Made by a program: the position numbers and the translations under genes. A stretch of 64,000 nt of DNA, taken from contig CM039503.1 of NCBI GenBank assembly GCA_022432975.1, forward strand, positions 46,098,079 to 46,162,078, given 5' to 3'. The notes beneath the pieces were generated by a model, which saw only the letters and a program-made list of their open reading frames with translations, was not told the DNA's origin and made no database searches. Shown here piece after piece: positions 1 through 10,228 of this stretch; within the stretch, counting starts at the first letter, position 1, and each line of letters begins with the position of its first letter. Source of the stretch: Begonia masoniana (Eukaryota > Streptophyta > Magnoliopsida > Cucurbitales > Begoniaceae).

Positions 1-651
1 TCTAACCCCTCTAATCTACCTAAACCAAGTCATTCAACAACCAAATCCTCAAAATAGGGAAGAGATCTAACATTTACACTCAATTTTCGGACTTCACCAA
101 TTAGGGTTTCCAAACCCTATGCAAACTCTCACCAAACACCCTAAAAACTTCAACAAACCAACCCTTAACATATAAAACTTGAAACCCAAACAAAACTAAC
201 CTTAAATCTTGAAAAACCTTGAGGTATTGAAGGACTTGGAGGGCTTCAATGGTGGCTGGAAACTTTGTGGAGAGGAGAACCGAAATGAGGAAGAAAATGA
301 AGAAAACTCTAGTTTTAACCTAATCTTTCTTTCCACTTTTTGAATACCTCCACCTTACTTTTTAAAATTGCATAACAACCCCACTCTTCTTCTCCTCATT
401 TCATCCAACGTGATATGCATTTGGTTTCCCTCCACTTTCATCATTAAATGCTTACTTCTTATTGGTTGATTTCCATTTGACTTTTCAACAATCATCCTCC
501 ACCAATCACAAAGTGTTTTGACTTGTCAAACCTTCCAATTCTAATACACTTCTACTACACTTCAATGCACACCTTACACTTGCATAATTAACCTATCCTA
601 ATACAACAAATCTAAGGTTACGCACGTATTAGGAAATTCCCGGGTGTTACA
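1..651 (-). mobile_element. LTR A, 5' part of a gypsy LTR, truncated by window edge
   Basis: On the minus strand this starts at 651 with TGTAACACCCGGG, the usual start of plant chromovirus LTRs, and runs left out of the window. It has the layout of LTR B: an AT-rich first 300 bases, then a CT-rich leader, then a possible splice donor (TTTAAG|GTTAG on the minus strand near 203). No coding region is visible. It cuts into the hAT element on its right. Seen: LTR start and leader. Inferred: family relation to B. Confidence 0.7.
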
Positions 652-1693
652 GAAACATTAAATTCACAGTTCAGAGTATAAAACACATAAATCAAAGACA
701 CTACACTACACATGTTGCTCTAATGCTTTCGGTTATAATAAAACAGCACATAACAAATAAAGAAAACACATAAATTGCTCTCGGTCACGCCCGAAGAGTC
801 TCCCAAAACAGAAACATGCTAAAGAAAATAAAGATATAAAACAGTACATACCAATAAAACAAACATGCTAAACATTGCTCTCGGTCAAAAACAGAAGAGA
901 GCAAGATCTCTAAAGAAAATAAAGATATAAAACAGTACATACCAATAAAACAAACATGCTAAACATTGCTCTCGGTCAAAAACATAAGAGAGCAAAATCT
1001 TTGATTTTGCTCTCGGTCAAAAACAAAGTGAAATCATTAATTTTGCTCTCTTCCGTTTTTTACAGAGAGCAAAATCAACACATTTTGCTCTCTGTCGTTT
1101 TTTTTTACAGAGAGCAAAATTAATGATTTTGCTCTCTGTCAAACACAAAAAACAAGCAAAGAATAGAACATACCCAGTTATTCTGTTGCCTAATCGTGTG
1201 TCGTTGTTGGTGTTGCTGTTGTCGTCGATACTCGATAGCCCGTAGCAGAGAGTCATCGTCGGTCGTGTGTCGTCACCTGTCGGGTCTCTAGTCTCTGCCT
1301 GTCTGTGTCGTCACCTGTGTCTGTCGTCGTCTGTCGGGTCTCTAGTCGTTGCCTGATCGTCTTCGTCTGCGACTCTGCGTGTGTCGTCTCTGAAAGAGTG
1401 GAACTAGAGGCTGAATTTTTAGGTGAAGAGTGAAGAACCGATAGCCAGATTAGCCATTTAGGTCTTCACTCTTCAGAGTTATTCGGTTTTAAAATGCAAG
1501 AACAGATTACATCTGATCGGTTCGGTTTCTATCGGTTTTGACCGATCCAAACTGAAAACCGAACCTAAAAATTTAGTTCCTACAAAATCAATCCAAAGTT
1601 CGGTTTCTAAACGCTCAAAACCGATCCGAACCAAACCGATTTCACCGATTCCGATTCGGTTCACCGATTCCAGTTCGGTTTTGCACACCCCTA
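652..1693 (-). mobile_element. hAT transposon, 5' end only (minus orientation)
   Basis: The right end, on the minus strand, is TAGGGGTGTGCAAAACCGAA, a hAT-type terminal sequence matching the 3' end of the hAT at 46981-49671. The part at 690-800 matches, in reverse complement, the first 120 bases of that second hAT (shared CTTCGGGYGTGACCGAGAGC). This copy therefore supplies the 5' end missing from the other one. It is cut at 651 by LTR A before the transposase gene. Between the two shared parts lie subterminal repeats and a GGTTCGG-rich stretch (1500-1690). Confidence 0.7.
776..1140. repeat. hAT subterminal repeats, TTTGCTCTCGGTC words
   Basis: At least seven copies of A(TT)TTGCTCTC(G/T)GTC and several inverted copies (GAGAGCAAAAT) occur in 365 bases. 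A 91-base segment is directly repeated at 819 and 910. Inverted subterminal repeats of this kind are where hAT transposases bind in known hAT elements such as Ac. The binding role here is inferred. Confidence 0.7.
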
Positions 1694-2386
1694 ACATTCA
1701 CGGCTATGTATGAAGTTTCTTTTAATTTAATCATTTATTTTAAGAAATTTAAAATAATATTGACATTTTAATTTTTTGTATTTATTAATATTTTAATATT
1801 TTTCTCTATATAAGCGATGATTTTTTGCTCTCTCCGGCGATATTTCTCTGCGTTCACTAAATATGTATGAAGTATGTTTTTTTTATTACATATTTATTTA
1901 TCATACTGTAGTTAATTGAATCTCATCTGTTATCGTTTCTCGTACTGCTTATTAAGTGATGTGATTGTACTGTGTAAGTAAGTTTTTTCTAGGAGACTAG
2001 AACTTAAGTGGACCGTTAGTGACCCTCCAGCCTTTCTTGAGAACTTATTTTGGAAGAAAATTCTGTCTAAGGAGATTGTCAAGAGCAATCTTTCCTAGGA
2101 ATTATCCTGATCAGTACTTTCAACGGTTTAATTTTTTTATTTAATTAATTTTGTTTTATATTTTATTTCATTTTTATCAATTATATAATCTTTATTTTTG
2201 TCTTTTTTTATTGTATTGACGTAAGAATATTATAATAAATTTCTATATATTAGTTATTTTTATTTTAATTAACTTATGATTTTTATTATTATTACATTTT
2301 ACACAAAATTTTTTTATTGTTTTACTTTATTAATTTATTTTAATATTAATATATTTTAATATTTTTTTTCTATATTAGCAACGACA
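1694..2386. other. AT-rich MULE 5' flank, no gene seen
   Basis: This is very AT-rich DNA between the hAT end and the ATG of MULE copy 1. It is probably the untranslated leader or terminal part of that MULE, with an intron-like GTAAGTAAG at 1975. I see no coding potential. Confidence 0.4.
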
Positions 2387-2619
2387 ATGGATTTCGATTC
2401 AAGTAGATCGGTTAATTTAGATGAGAGATCAACTGGTGATGCCGAAATAGATTGATATTCAGACGGCACGCCTGCATATGGTGATCTACAAGCATTCAAT
2501 CACGCAGATGAAAATTAAGAATTATTTGCATATTCAACCTCCAAAACTCTAGACGATGAGCTTCGAACACTGGTCGGCTCGGATGACGAGGAGGTGGAAA
2601 GTAGACTGGTAAGAGAACA

Positions 2620-5600
2620 TGTAACACCCGAGATTTTCTATAACGCGTATAGGGCTAAGAGTAATTGATTAGAGGGTTGATGTAGGAATGAAAGGTTGGA
2701 AACAATGAAATGTGGGGGAAAGAGTTGACAAGTCAAAGGATAATGGAAGTTGAAAAATTACATGGTTTAAAAAGTCAAAAAGACTTGAACCAATAGGAAT
2801 TAAGCAATTGTAATTGAATGGAAAAGAAAAGTGAATGAAAAAGGGGCATTTATTTTGGTGTTCCACGTTGGAAGAAAGAAGAGAAATGATTAGTGGAAGA
2901 GTTTGACTATTTCACACTTATTTGTGATTGGTTAAAATGTAGGGTTTGAGAATTCAACCTTTGAAAAATCAAATTTCCTAACCAATCAAAATTTGGTAAA
3001 AGTGAATGGAAAAGTGGTGTTTTGGAGGTGGTTTTGGAGTTGAAAACATAAAGGAAAAGTGAGGGTTTAAATGGTAATTTCACTTGGTTAATGATTGAAT
3101 AAATTAAAAGGAAAAGGTGGGTTTTTTTATTCATCTTCTTCTCCTCCATCGCCCTCTCTCCCTTTCCTCCATAGCCGACGCCACTCCTCCTCCTTTCTTC
3201 ATTTTCTCAAGTGATTTCAAGGTAATTTCTCATGGGTTTTGCTTTGTGTACATTTGGATGAAGCTTGTGAGTGATTTTAGTGAGTTTTAAGTGATTTTAG
3301 GGGGAGTTTGAAAACCTTAAAAGAAGGAGTCCGAAAATTGGGTTCTCCTTGGGGGTTTTCTTCATCTTTTGATTAATTAAGCCTTAGATATGTTAGTTTA
3401 GGTTGTTGGAGTGATTAGATTATGAATTGGAATTTATTTACACAAAACCGGGTTTTATGCAAAATGGGGGCCGAATCTGTTGGTGCATTTTCGGATTGTC
3501 TAAGTGTTTTGTTTGGTTAATTTAAGCATTTCAATGGATAGTAGACATGTAGAGGTTTCCGAATTGGGGTGGCACGTCGAAATCCGTTGAAAAACGAGAG
3601 AGTTATGACCGATTGAAGTTAGGCGGTGGAAATTGGTGAAAAATCGGGTGTTGGGGTTTTTATTTTGAAAAGTTAGTTTGGTTGTGTGGGAAATTTAGTA
3701 AATATCCTTTAGTTTATGTTTTGGTGATTTTAAGTGATTTTTTTCATTAATGTGCTAGGTTAACGAGCGAGTGAATTGTATACTCGGAGTGAGCCAACAT
3801 GTGCGGGGGTTCAGGTAAGTAGTGGACGTGTGTTTGTTGCCTTCGGGCCTACACCACAGAACGGTAGGATTTATTGTTTGATAGTGTATTGTTAGTGTTT
3901 GATGAATTGTTGGGTTGTTATTGTTAGTGTTTGAGATTGTTTGCTTGGTTGGTTGCTTTGTTCTGATTTGGTTGCTTGAATGTTTGGTTAAGTATGGTTT
4001 TAAATGTTTTGTTTGGTTAAGCATGGTTTTAAATGTTTGGTTGTGGTTAAACATGGTTTTGAAATGTGAGTACGATATGGATTGAAAGTGGTCTGTTGGC
4101 GGTGGTTCCTCGTCGCGAAGTAGAGTCTGAAATATGGCAAGCTTCGGGAGGTTTCCACAAAAGCTATGTAGTGGTTCCTCGTCGCGAAGTAGTGTCTGAA
4201 ATATGGCAAGCTTCGGGAGGTTTCCACAAAAGCTATGCAGTGGTTCCTCGTCACGAAGTAGTGTCTGAAATATGGCAAGCTTGTTCCTTGTCGCGAAGTA
4301 GTGTCTGAAATATGGCAAGCTTCGGGAGGTTTCCACAAAAGCTATGCAGTGGTTCCTCGTCGCGAAGTAGTGTCTGAAATATGGCAAGATTCGGGAGGTT
4401 TCCACAAAAGCTATGCAGTGGTTCCTCGTCGCGAAGTAGTGTCTAAAATATGGCAAGCTTCGGGAGGTTTCCACAAAAGCTATGCAGTGGTTCCTTGTCG
4501 CGAAGTAGTGTCTGAAATAAGGCAAGCTTTGGGAAGTTTCCACAAAAGATATGCAGTGGTTCCTCGTCGCGAAGTAGTGTCTGAAATATGGCAAGCTTCG
4601 GGAGGTTTCCACAAAAGCTATGCAGTGGTTCCGCGTCACAAAGTAGTGTCTGAAATATGGAAGCTTCGGGAGGTTTCCACAAAAGATATGCAGTGGTTCC
4701 TCGTCGCGAAGTAGTGTCTGAAATATGGCAAACTTCGGGAGGTTCTGCAAGAGGCACCTGACTGAGTATACGTAAGATGTTGTGAGTGGATTTGCTACGA
4801 AAGATGTTGGGGGTGGAACGGCATGTGTTAGGATTGTGCGAGAGTGTGTGTGCATAATGTATGTTTGTACTTGTTGTCCTCTACTTGCTCAGCGTAAGCT
4901 TACGTGTGTGTGCGTGTTCTGTGGTGTAGGTGACGACAGGTGTAAAGGTGAGCTAGACGAGGGAGCCAGGATTAGGCGGCAGTCGGTGGCGCATGGAGCA
5001 TGCCGGTGCGGGCAGTTGTCGGGGCGATTCAACCATGGTCTTCGGGAGAATGTGAGACTTTGTATTTCGATAGTTTATTGTAGATGTCTAGTTGTGGAAA
5101 TGATGGGATTATGTGTCTCTTTTCGGTTGATGTTTTGAGAGTTATTGTATAGCTATTTGTATTGTTGTATATAATCATAGTTAAGGGTGATACGTCGCCC
5201 TATACTGTGAATTTTCTTCACTTAGGGATGTAGTAGTATAGTTTCTCTCTTTACTGTTATTTGGAGATTTTGTATGCTGGATAGTTGAGTGGATAGCTGA
5301 GTAAGAATATTCGTGATTGGTTGGGATTTATTCGTTTGCAGGTACCTAGCATTTTGGAGGCGCCATTTTCAGGCGTTACTTTGCCGAAATTTTCGAAAAG
5401 GACGCCGTGTTGCTTAAAGGTTAGGAGTAAGGGAATTAGGGAGTCTAGGCAGGTAGGTATGACATAAGAGAGTTTCGAGAGATTTAGTTTTACATTCTGC
5501 TGTGTCAGTTTTATTTTATGTTTTAGGGTTTATGAAAATTATTTTAAATTAGGTTTAAATGTCGTTTTCATCGGGGTTAGAGAGAGCCAAGTAGCGTACC

Positions 5601-5628
5601 GAGCCAGGGTGGGTTCGGGGGCGTCACA
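2620..5628 (+). mobile_element. Solo LTR B, 3.0 kb, gypsy type
   Basis: It runs from TGTAACACCCG to GGGGGCGTCACA and is flanked by a perfect 5-base duplication GAACA (2615-2619 and 5629-5633). It has no internal gag-pol and no second LTR, so it is a solo LTR. Predicted leader exons: donor at 3221/3222, acceptor AG 3757-3758, 56-nt middle exon 3759-3814, donor GTAAGT at 3815, UUCG-type hairpin 3839-3848, last acceptor AG 4928-4929. Its last 800 bases match LTR C. A 69-base minisatellite sits in the predicted second intron. Confidence 0.88.
4100..4745 (+). repeat. 69-bp minisatellite inside LTR B, about 9-10 copies
   Basis: The unit starts with TCTGAAATATGGCAAGC and contains GGTTCCTCGTCGCGAAG. 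Starts are at 4126, 4195, 4264, 4305 (short), 4371, 4440, 4509, 4578, 4647 and about 4717. Because 69 is a multiple of 3, long open frames appear on both strands and are artefacts. Confidence 0.95.
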
Positions 5629-6804
5629 GAACAAATCGGTATGGACTTTTTTTTGGATAGAAAATATGCTTCTTTATACGAAATTAAAAAAGAAATATGC
5701 AAATATTCTTTGAAAAACGGTTATGGTATAAAATTCACTAAAAGAGAAAAAAGCCGACGACGGCTGAGTGTGAAAATAGATGTGGTGGCGACTGTATGCT
5801 TCGAGAATACAAGAGGAGCATACGTTTCAAATCAAGAGTTTGATTGACTCTCACAGCTGTTCGAGGAAAGTTGAGAATCGACACGATTCAGTAAAATGGG
5901 TGGCGAAGCATTATTTAGACAGATTCAAAAGTCACCCTACCTAGGACATTCCTTCTATTATCGAGACAATGAGGAAGGAGTTCACTGTCGACATTTCACC
6001 CAGTCTTGCCACAAAAGCGAGAAGCATAGCTTGAAACCCTCAACGAAGGGAAGTGCAATGAACAATACGGGCAACTGTGGTCGTACGCAGCCGAAATATT
6101 CAGATCAAATCAGGGCAGCACAGTAAAAATTGATGGGAACCCAGTGCGCCCTAATTCTTTGAGATTCCAAAGATTGTATATGTGTATGTGTAACACCCGA
6201 TTTTATCGGGATTTTTAATATTCCAATATATAACGGTATTTTTGTAAATATGTCAAATTAAGTCTGTTTTACGAGCAGAGAGCATTATTATAATCCTAAT
6301 GATTAATGTGAATTTTAGGAGAAATATGGGAATTTTCGGAGTGGTAATGCTAAAATTACGAGTTTCGTGTTTCTCACAATATAAAGAACATTGTGGTAAA
6401 AATAGTAAACGATGTTCGTTTTGCGAACAGACAGTTTTAATAGAACCCTAGTGATAAATTAGATTTATTGGCAAAATAAAGAAATTTGGAGAAACCTAAT
6501 CGTTAGCTAAATAACGAAATAAGTGGAGAAACAAATATAAAATCAAAAAGAAGGGAAAAAAGGTAATTTGCCAAGACAATTGTAACACCCAGGTTTTTTT
6601 TTAAGGAAAAATTGGAGAGAAAATAAAAGAATAATAAAATAGGTTGTTTTAATTAATTTAAAAGAAAAGTGAATAAGTTCGGGTATTTCCAATTAAATGA
6701 AGCCGGGGGTTATAATGTAAGAACGAGATTTAACGAAATTCAAAATGGTCGCAAACACGGGAGGGCAAAACGGTAAATGATGATTTATTAATGTTTTAAT
6801 AGGA

Positions 6805-6806
<2 letters not shown>

Positions 6807-6837
<31 letters not shown>

Positions 6838-6838
6838 T
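6807..6838 (+). repeat. (ATT)n microsatellite
   Basis: About ten ATT units just upstream of the leader exon of LTR C. Confidence 0.95.
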
Positions 6839-6886
6839 AATAAAAACAAAACAACAGAATGGCTCGAATGCCATTCTGTTGTTCGA

Positions 6887-9800
6887 GTGTTCGATGGCCG
6901 AGAGGAGAACCGGGAGGGGGAAGAGCCGAGCGACGTCCCTTCGACGACGACCACTGGCGATTTTCGACGTTCTCCGGCCAGACGACGGCGACGAGCAGGT
7001 TCGGTTGTCTCCGTGCACGAACTAAACAGTAAGTCCTGTTTCCTTGCCCTGTTTCGGTTTGGTTTGAGGTGGTGAGTGTCGAGCCCGATTTGGCTCCGAT
7101 TAACGACCGATTTTAGTTGCTTCCGGCGTGGGTTCACCGACCCTTGGACCGGCTATGGTTGCCTGGCCGTGAAGAGCCCTGCTTGGGCGAAGGGCAACAA
7201 GCCCTATTCGGGCAATTCGAGTTTTGTTGTGTGTAGCCTCGGAATTTTGTTAGATTATGTTAATTAGGTATGAGGGTGGTTGATTGGTGAGAAAATGAGT
7301 GAAAATTGATGAAAAACCAGAAAAAAGGAATTTTTCGGTTAAGGGGCAGTTCTTTGCCAGTTTTTACCTAGCTAGGGTTATTTGTTTTAACTTTCCTTTT
7401 GGCAGGTTAAACTAGGTTGTTAGGGGAGTACGTGGCCGCTGCAATCGTTCGATTCCGATATCCGACGCGAAAGTTATGCATGTTTGAAGTTTCGGGTCGG
7501 TTTTTACCGAACCAAAATTAGTGGCCCGTTTAATTAGGTTTTAGTTGGCTTAGGCTAGAAATAGTAGTTTGAGAGTAATTGGTGAATGTAGGCTTGATTT
7601 TAATGAAGTTTGAATATTTGTCGTAGGTCGAGCTGTAGATGGGCAGGGAACCGAGTATCCTCAGCGAGTTAGGACGCCAGGTAAGTAGAGGACGTTTGTA
7701 TTTTGCCTTCGGGCCTACACCACGGAACGGTAGGATTTATTTTGTGATGTTTGTTGTTTGGTTAGCATTGTTGGTTGTTTGTTGTTTGTTGTTTGGTTGT
7801 CTTCTTCGTTGGTTAAGCAATGTTGGTTGTTTGTTGTTTGTTGTTTGTTTAGCATTGTTGGTTGTTTGTTGTTTGTTGTATGGTTGTCTTCTTCGTTGGT
7901 TAAGTATTTGTGGGGCTGCATGGTTTGAATTGTGAGTTTGAATTGTGAGTATGATATGCATTGGTGTCCTACGCTGGGTGTCTCGTAAGAGATGTACGCG
8001 GGTGTCTCGTAAGAGATGTACGCTGGGTGTCTCATAAGAGATGTACGCTGGGTGTCTCGTAAGAGATGTACGCTGGGTGTCTCGTAAGAGATGTACGTTG
8101 GGTGTCTCGTAAGAGATGTACGCGGGTGTCTCGTAAGAGATGTACGTTGGGTGTCTCGTAAGAGATGTACGCTTTGGGTGTCTCGTGAGAGATGTACGCT
8201 GGGTGTCTCGTAAGAGATGTACGCTGGGTGTCTCGTGAGAGATGTACGCTGGGTGTCTCGTGAGAGATGTACGCTGGGTGTCTCGTAAGAGATGTACGCT
8301 TTGGGTGTCTCGTAAGAGATGTACGTTGGGTGTCTCGTGAGAGATGTACGCTTTGGGTGTCTCGTAAGAGATGTACGCTGGGTGTCTCGTGAGAGATGTA
8401 CGCTGGGTGTCTCATAAGAGATGTACGCTGGGTGTCTCATAAGAGATGTACGCTTTGGGTGTCTCGTAAGAGATGTACGCTTTGGGTGTCTCGTAAGAGA
8501 TGTACGTTGGGTGTCTCGTAAGAGATGTACGCTTTGGGTGTCTCGTGAGAGATGTACGCTGGGTGTCTCGTAAGAGATGTACGCTGGGTGTCTCGTGAGA
8601 GATGTACGCTGGGTGTCTCGTAAGAGATGTACGTTGGGTGTCTCGTAAGAGATGTACGCTTTGGGTGTCTCGTAAGAGATGTACGCTGGGTGTCTCGTGA
8701 GAGATGTACGCTGGGTGTCTCATAAGAGATGTACGCTGGGTGTCTCATAAGAGATGTACGCTTTGGGTGTCTCGTAAGAGATGTACGCTTTGGGTGTCTC
8801 GTAAGAGATGTACGCTTTGGGTGTCTCGTAAGAGATGTACGCTTTGGGTGTCTCGTAAGAGAGTACGCTGGGTGTCTCGTAAGAGAGTACGCTGGGTGTC
8901 TCGTAAGAGATGTACGCTGGGTGTCTCGTAAGAGATGTACGTTGGGTGTCTCGTGAGAGATGTACGCTTTGGGTGTCTCGTAAGAGATGTACGCGGGTGT
9001 CTCGTAAGAGATGTACGCTTTGGGTGTCTCGTAAGAGATGTACGCTGGGTGTCTCGTGAGAGATGTACGCTTTGGGTGTCTCGTGAGAGATGTACGCTGG
9101 GTGTCTCGTAAGAGATGTACGCTTTGGGTGTCTCGTAAGAGATGTACGCGGGTGTCTCGTAAGAGATGTACGCTGGGTGTCTCGTAAGAGAGTACGCTGG
9201 GTGTCTCGTAAGAGAGTACGCTGGGTGTCTCGTAAGAGATGTACGTTGGGTGTCTCGTGAGAGATGTACGCTGGGTGTCTCGTAAGAGATGTACGCGGGT
9301 GTCTCGTAAGAGATGTACGCTTTGGGTGTCTCGTGAGAGATGTACGCTTTGGGTGTCTCGTAAGAGATGTACGCGGGTGTCTCGTAAGAGATGTACGCTT
9401 TGGGTGTCTCGTGAGAGATGTACGCTGGGTGTCTCATAAGAGATGTACGCTGGTGTCTCGTAAGAGATGTACGTTGGGTGTCTCGTAAGAGATGTACGTT
9501 GGGTGTCTCGTGAGAGATGTACGCTGGTGTCTCGTAAGAGATGTACGTTGGGTGTCTCGTAAGAGATGTACGCTGGGTGTCTCATAAGAGATGTACGCTT
9601 TGGGTGTCTCGTAAGAGATGTACGTTGGGTGTCTCGTAAGAGATGTACGCTGGGTGTCTCGTAAGAGATGTACGTTGGGTGTCTCGTAAGAGATGTACGC
9701 TGGGTGTCTCGTAGGAGATGTACGCTGGGTGTCTCATAAGAGATGTACGCGGGTGTCTCGTAAGAGATGTACGCTTTGGGTGTCTCGTGAGAGATGTACG

Positions 9801-10228
9801 CTTTGGGTGTCTCGTAAGAGATGTACGCGGGTGTCTCGTAAGAGATGTACGCTGGGTGTCTCATAAGAGATGTACGCTTTGGGTGTCTCGTGAGAGATGT
9901 ACGTTGGGTGTCTCGTGAGAGATGTACGTTGGGTGTCTCGTGAGAGATGTACGCTGGGTGTCTCGTAAGGTGTCTCGTGAGAGATGTACGCTGGGTGTCT
10001 CGAGTAGAATGGAATTCTACGAGAGACATACGTCTACGATTCTGGAAATGAGAATGGATTGAGCACAACCGAGCGAGTAGAAACAGCATGTGTTAGGGTT
10101 GTGTGGGTTGTGTATTGTGTATGTTTATATTTGTTATTCCCTATTTGCTAAGCGTAAGCTTACGTGTGTGTGTGTGTGTGTTCTGTGGTGTAGGTAACGA
10201 CGCGGTTACAGGTGAGCTAAGCGAGTGA
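6887..10228 (+). CDS. Candidate spliced micro-ORF in LTR C (three exons)
   Basis: Exons proposed at 6887-7028, 7627-7680 and 10194-10228, joined at GT...AG boundaries, give one 76-residue frame ending in TGA. The N-terminal part is arginine-rich (ARRRRRAG around residues 31-38). The C-terminal part is acidic and ends GNDAVTGELSE, matching the acidic GDxxxTGE start of the last exon in LTRs of other families. Both introns keep the frame. Seen: splice-like sites and the open joined frame. Inferred: splicing and translation. No homologue is recognised and no function can be given. It could be chance in exon 1, but the last-exon pattern recurs in many LTRs. Confidence 0.3.
7976..10005 (+). repeat. 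25-bp hairpin minisatellite in LTR C, about 80 copies
   Basis: The unit is GGGTGTCTCGTAAGAGATGTACGCT (25 bases, with 23- and 27-base variants). Each unit carries TCTC-GTAA-GAGA or TCTC-GTGA-GAGA, so a transcript would form a row of small hairpins with GUAA or GUGA loops, both GNRA type. Larger blocks are duplicated, for example an offset of 308 bases between 8411 and 8719. Open frames across it on both strands are artefacts of the unit. Confidence 0.95.

Larger units (their letters stand above)
2387..6188 (+). pseudogene. MULE transposase copy 1, N-terminal part, split by LTR B
   Basis: The N-terminal part of a Mutator-like transposase. The ATG at 2387 opens an acidic leader (TLDDELR near the end of the first part). 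The frame reaches 2619, is interrupted by LTR B, and resumes at 5629 with FFLDRKYASLYEIKKEICKY. MULE copy 2 has the matching stretch FVVGRQYSFLKAIRDEV. Joining at the GAACA duplication restores the frame. Stops occur in the first 200 bases, and the part after 5850 is broken into several frames but still shows YLDRFKS and EIFRSN as in copy 2. Chromovirus D cuts it off at 6188, so no DDE core is present. The function is dead; the family call rests on motif agreement between the two copies and general knowledge of MULE N-termini. Confidence 0.75.

Noticed and set aside
3755..4855. 366-codon minus-strand frame
   Set aside because: Produced by the 69-base repeat, which keeps any frame because its length is a multiple of three.
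7976..10005. CRISPR array
   Set aside because: Units follow each other without unique spacers, and the genome is a plant.
7715..10089. Very long open frames (up to 550 codons) on both strands
   Set aside because: They run through the 25-base minisatellite, whose unit lacks stops in several frames on both strands. The proteins would be pure repeats, with no start context.
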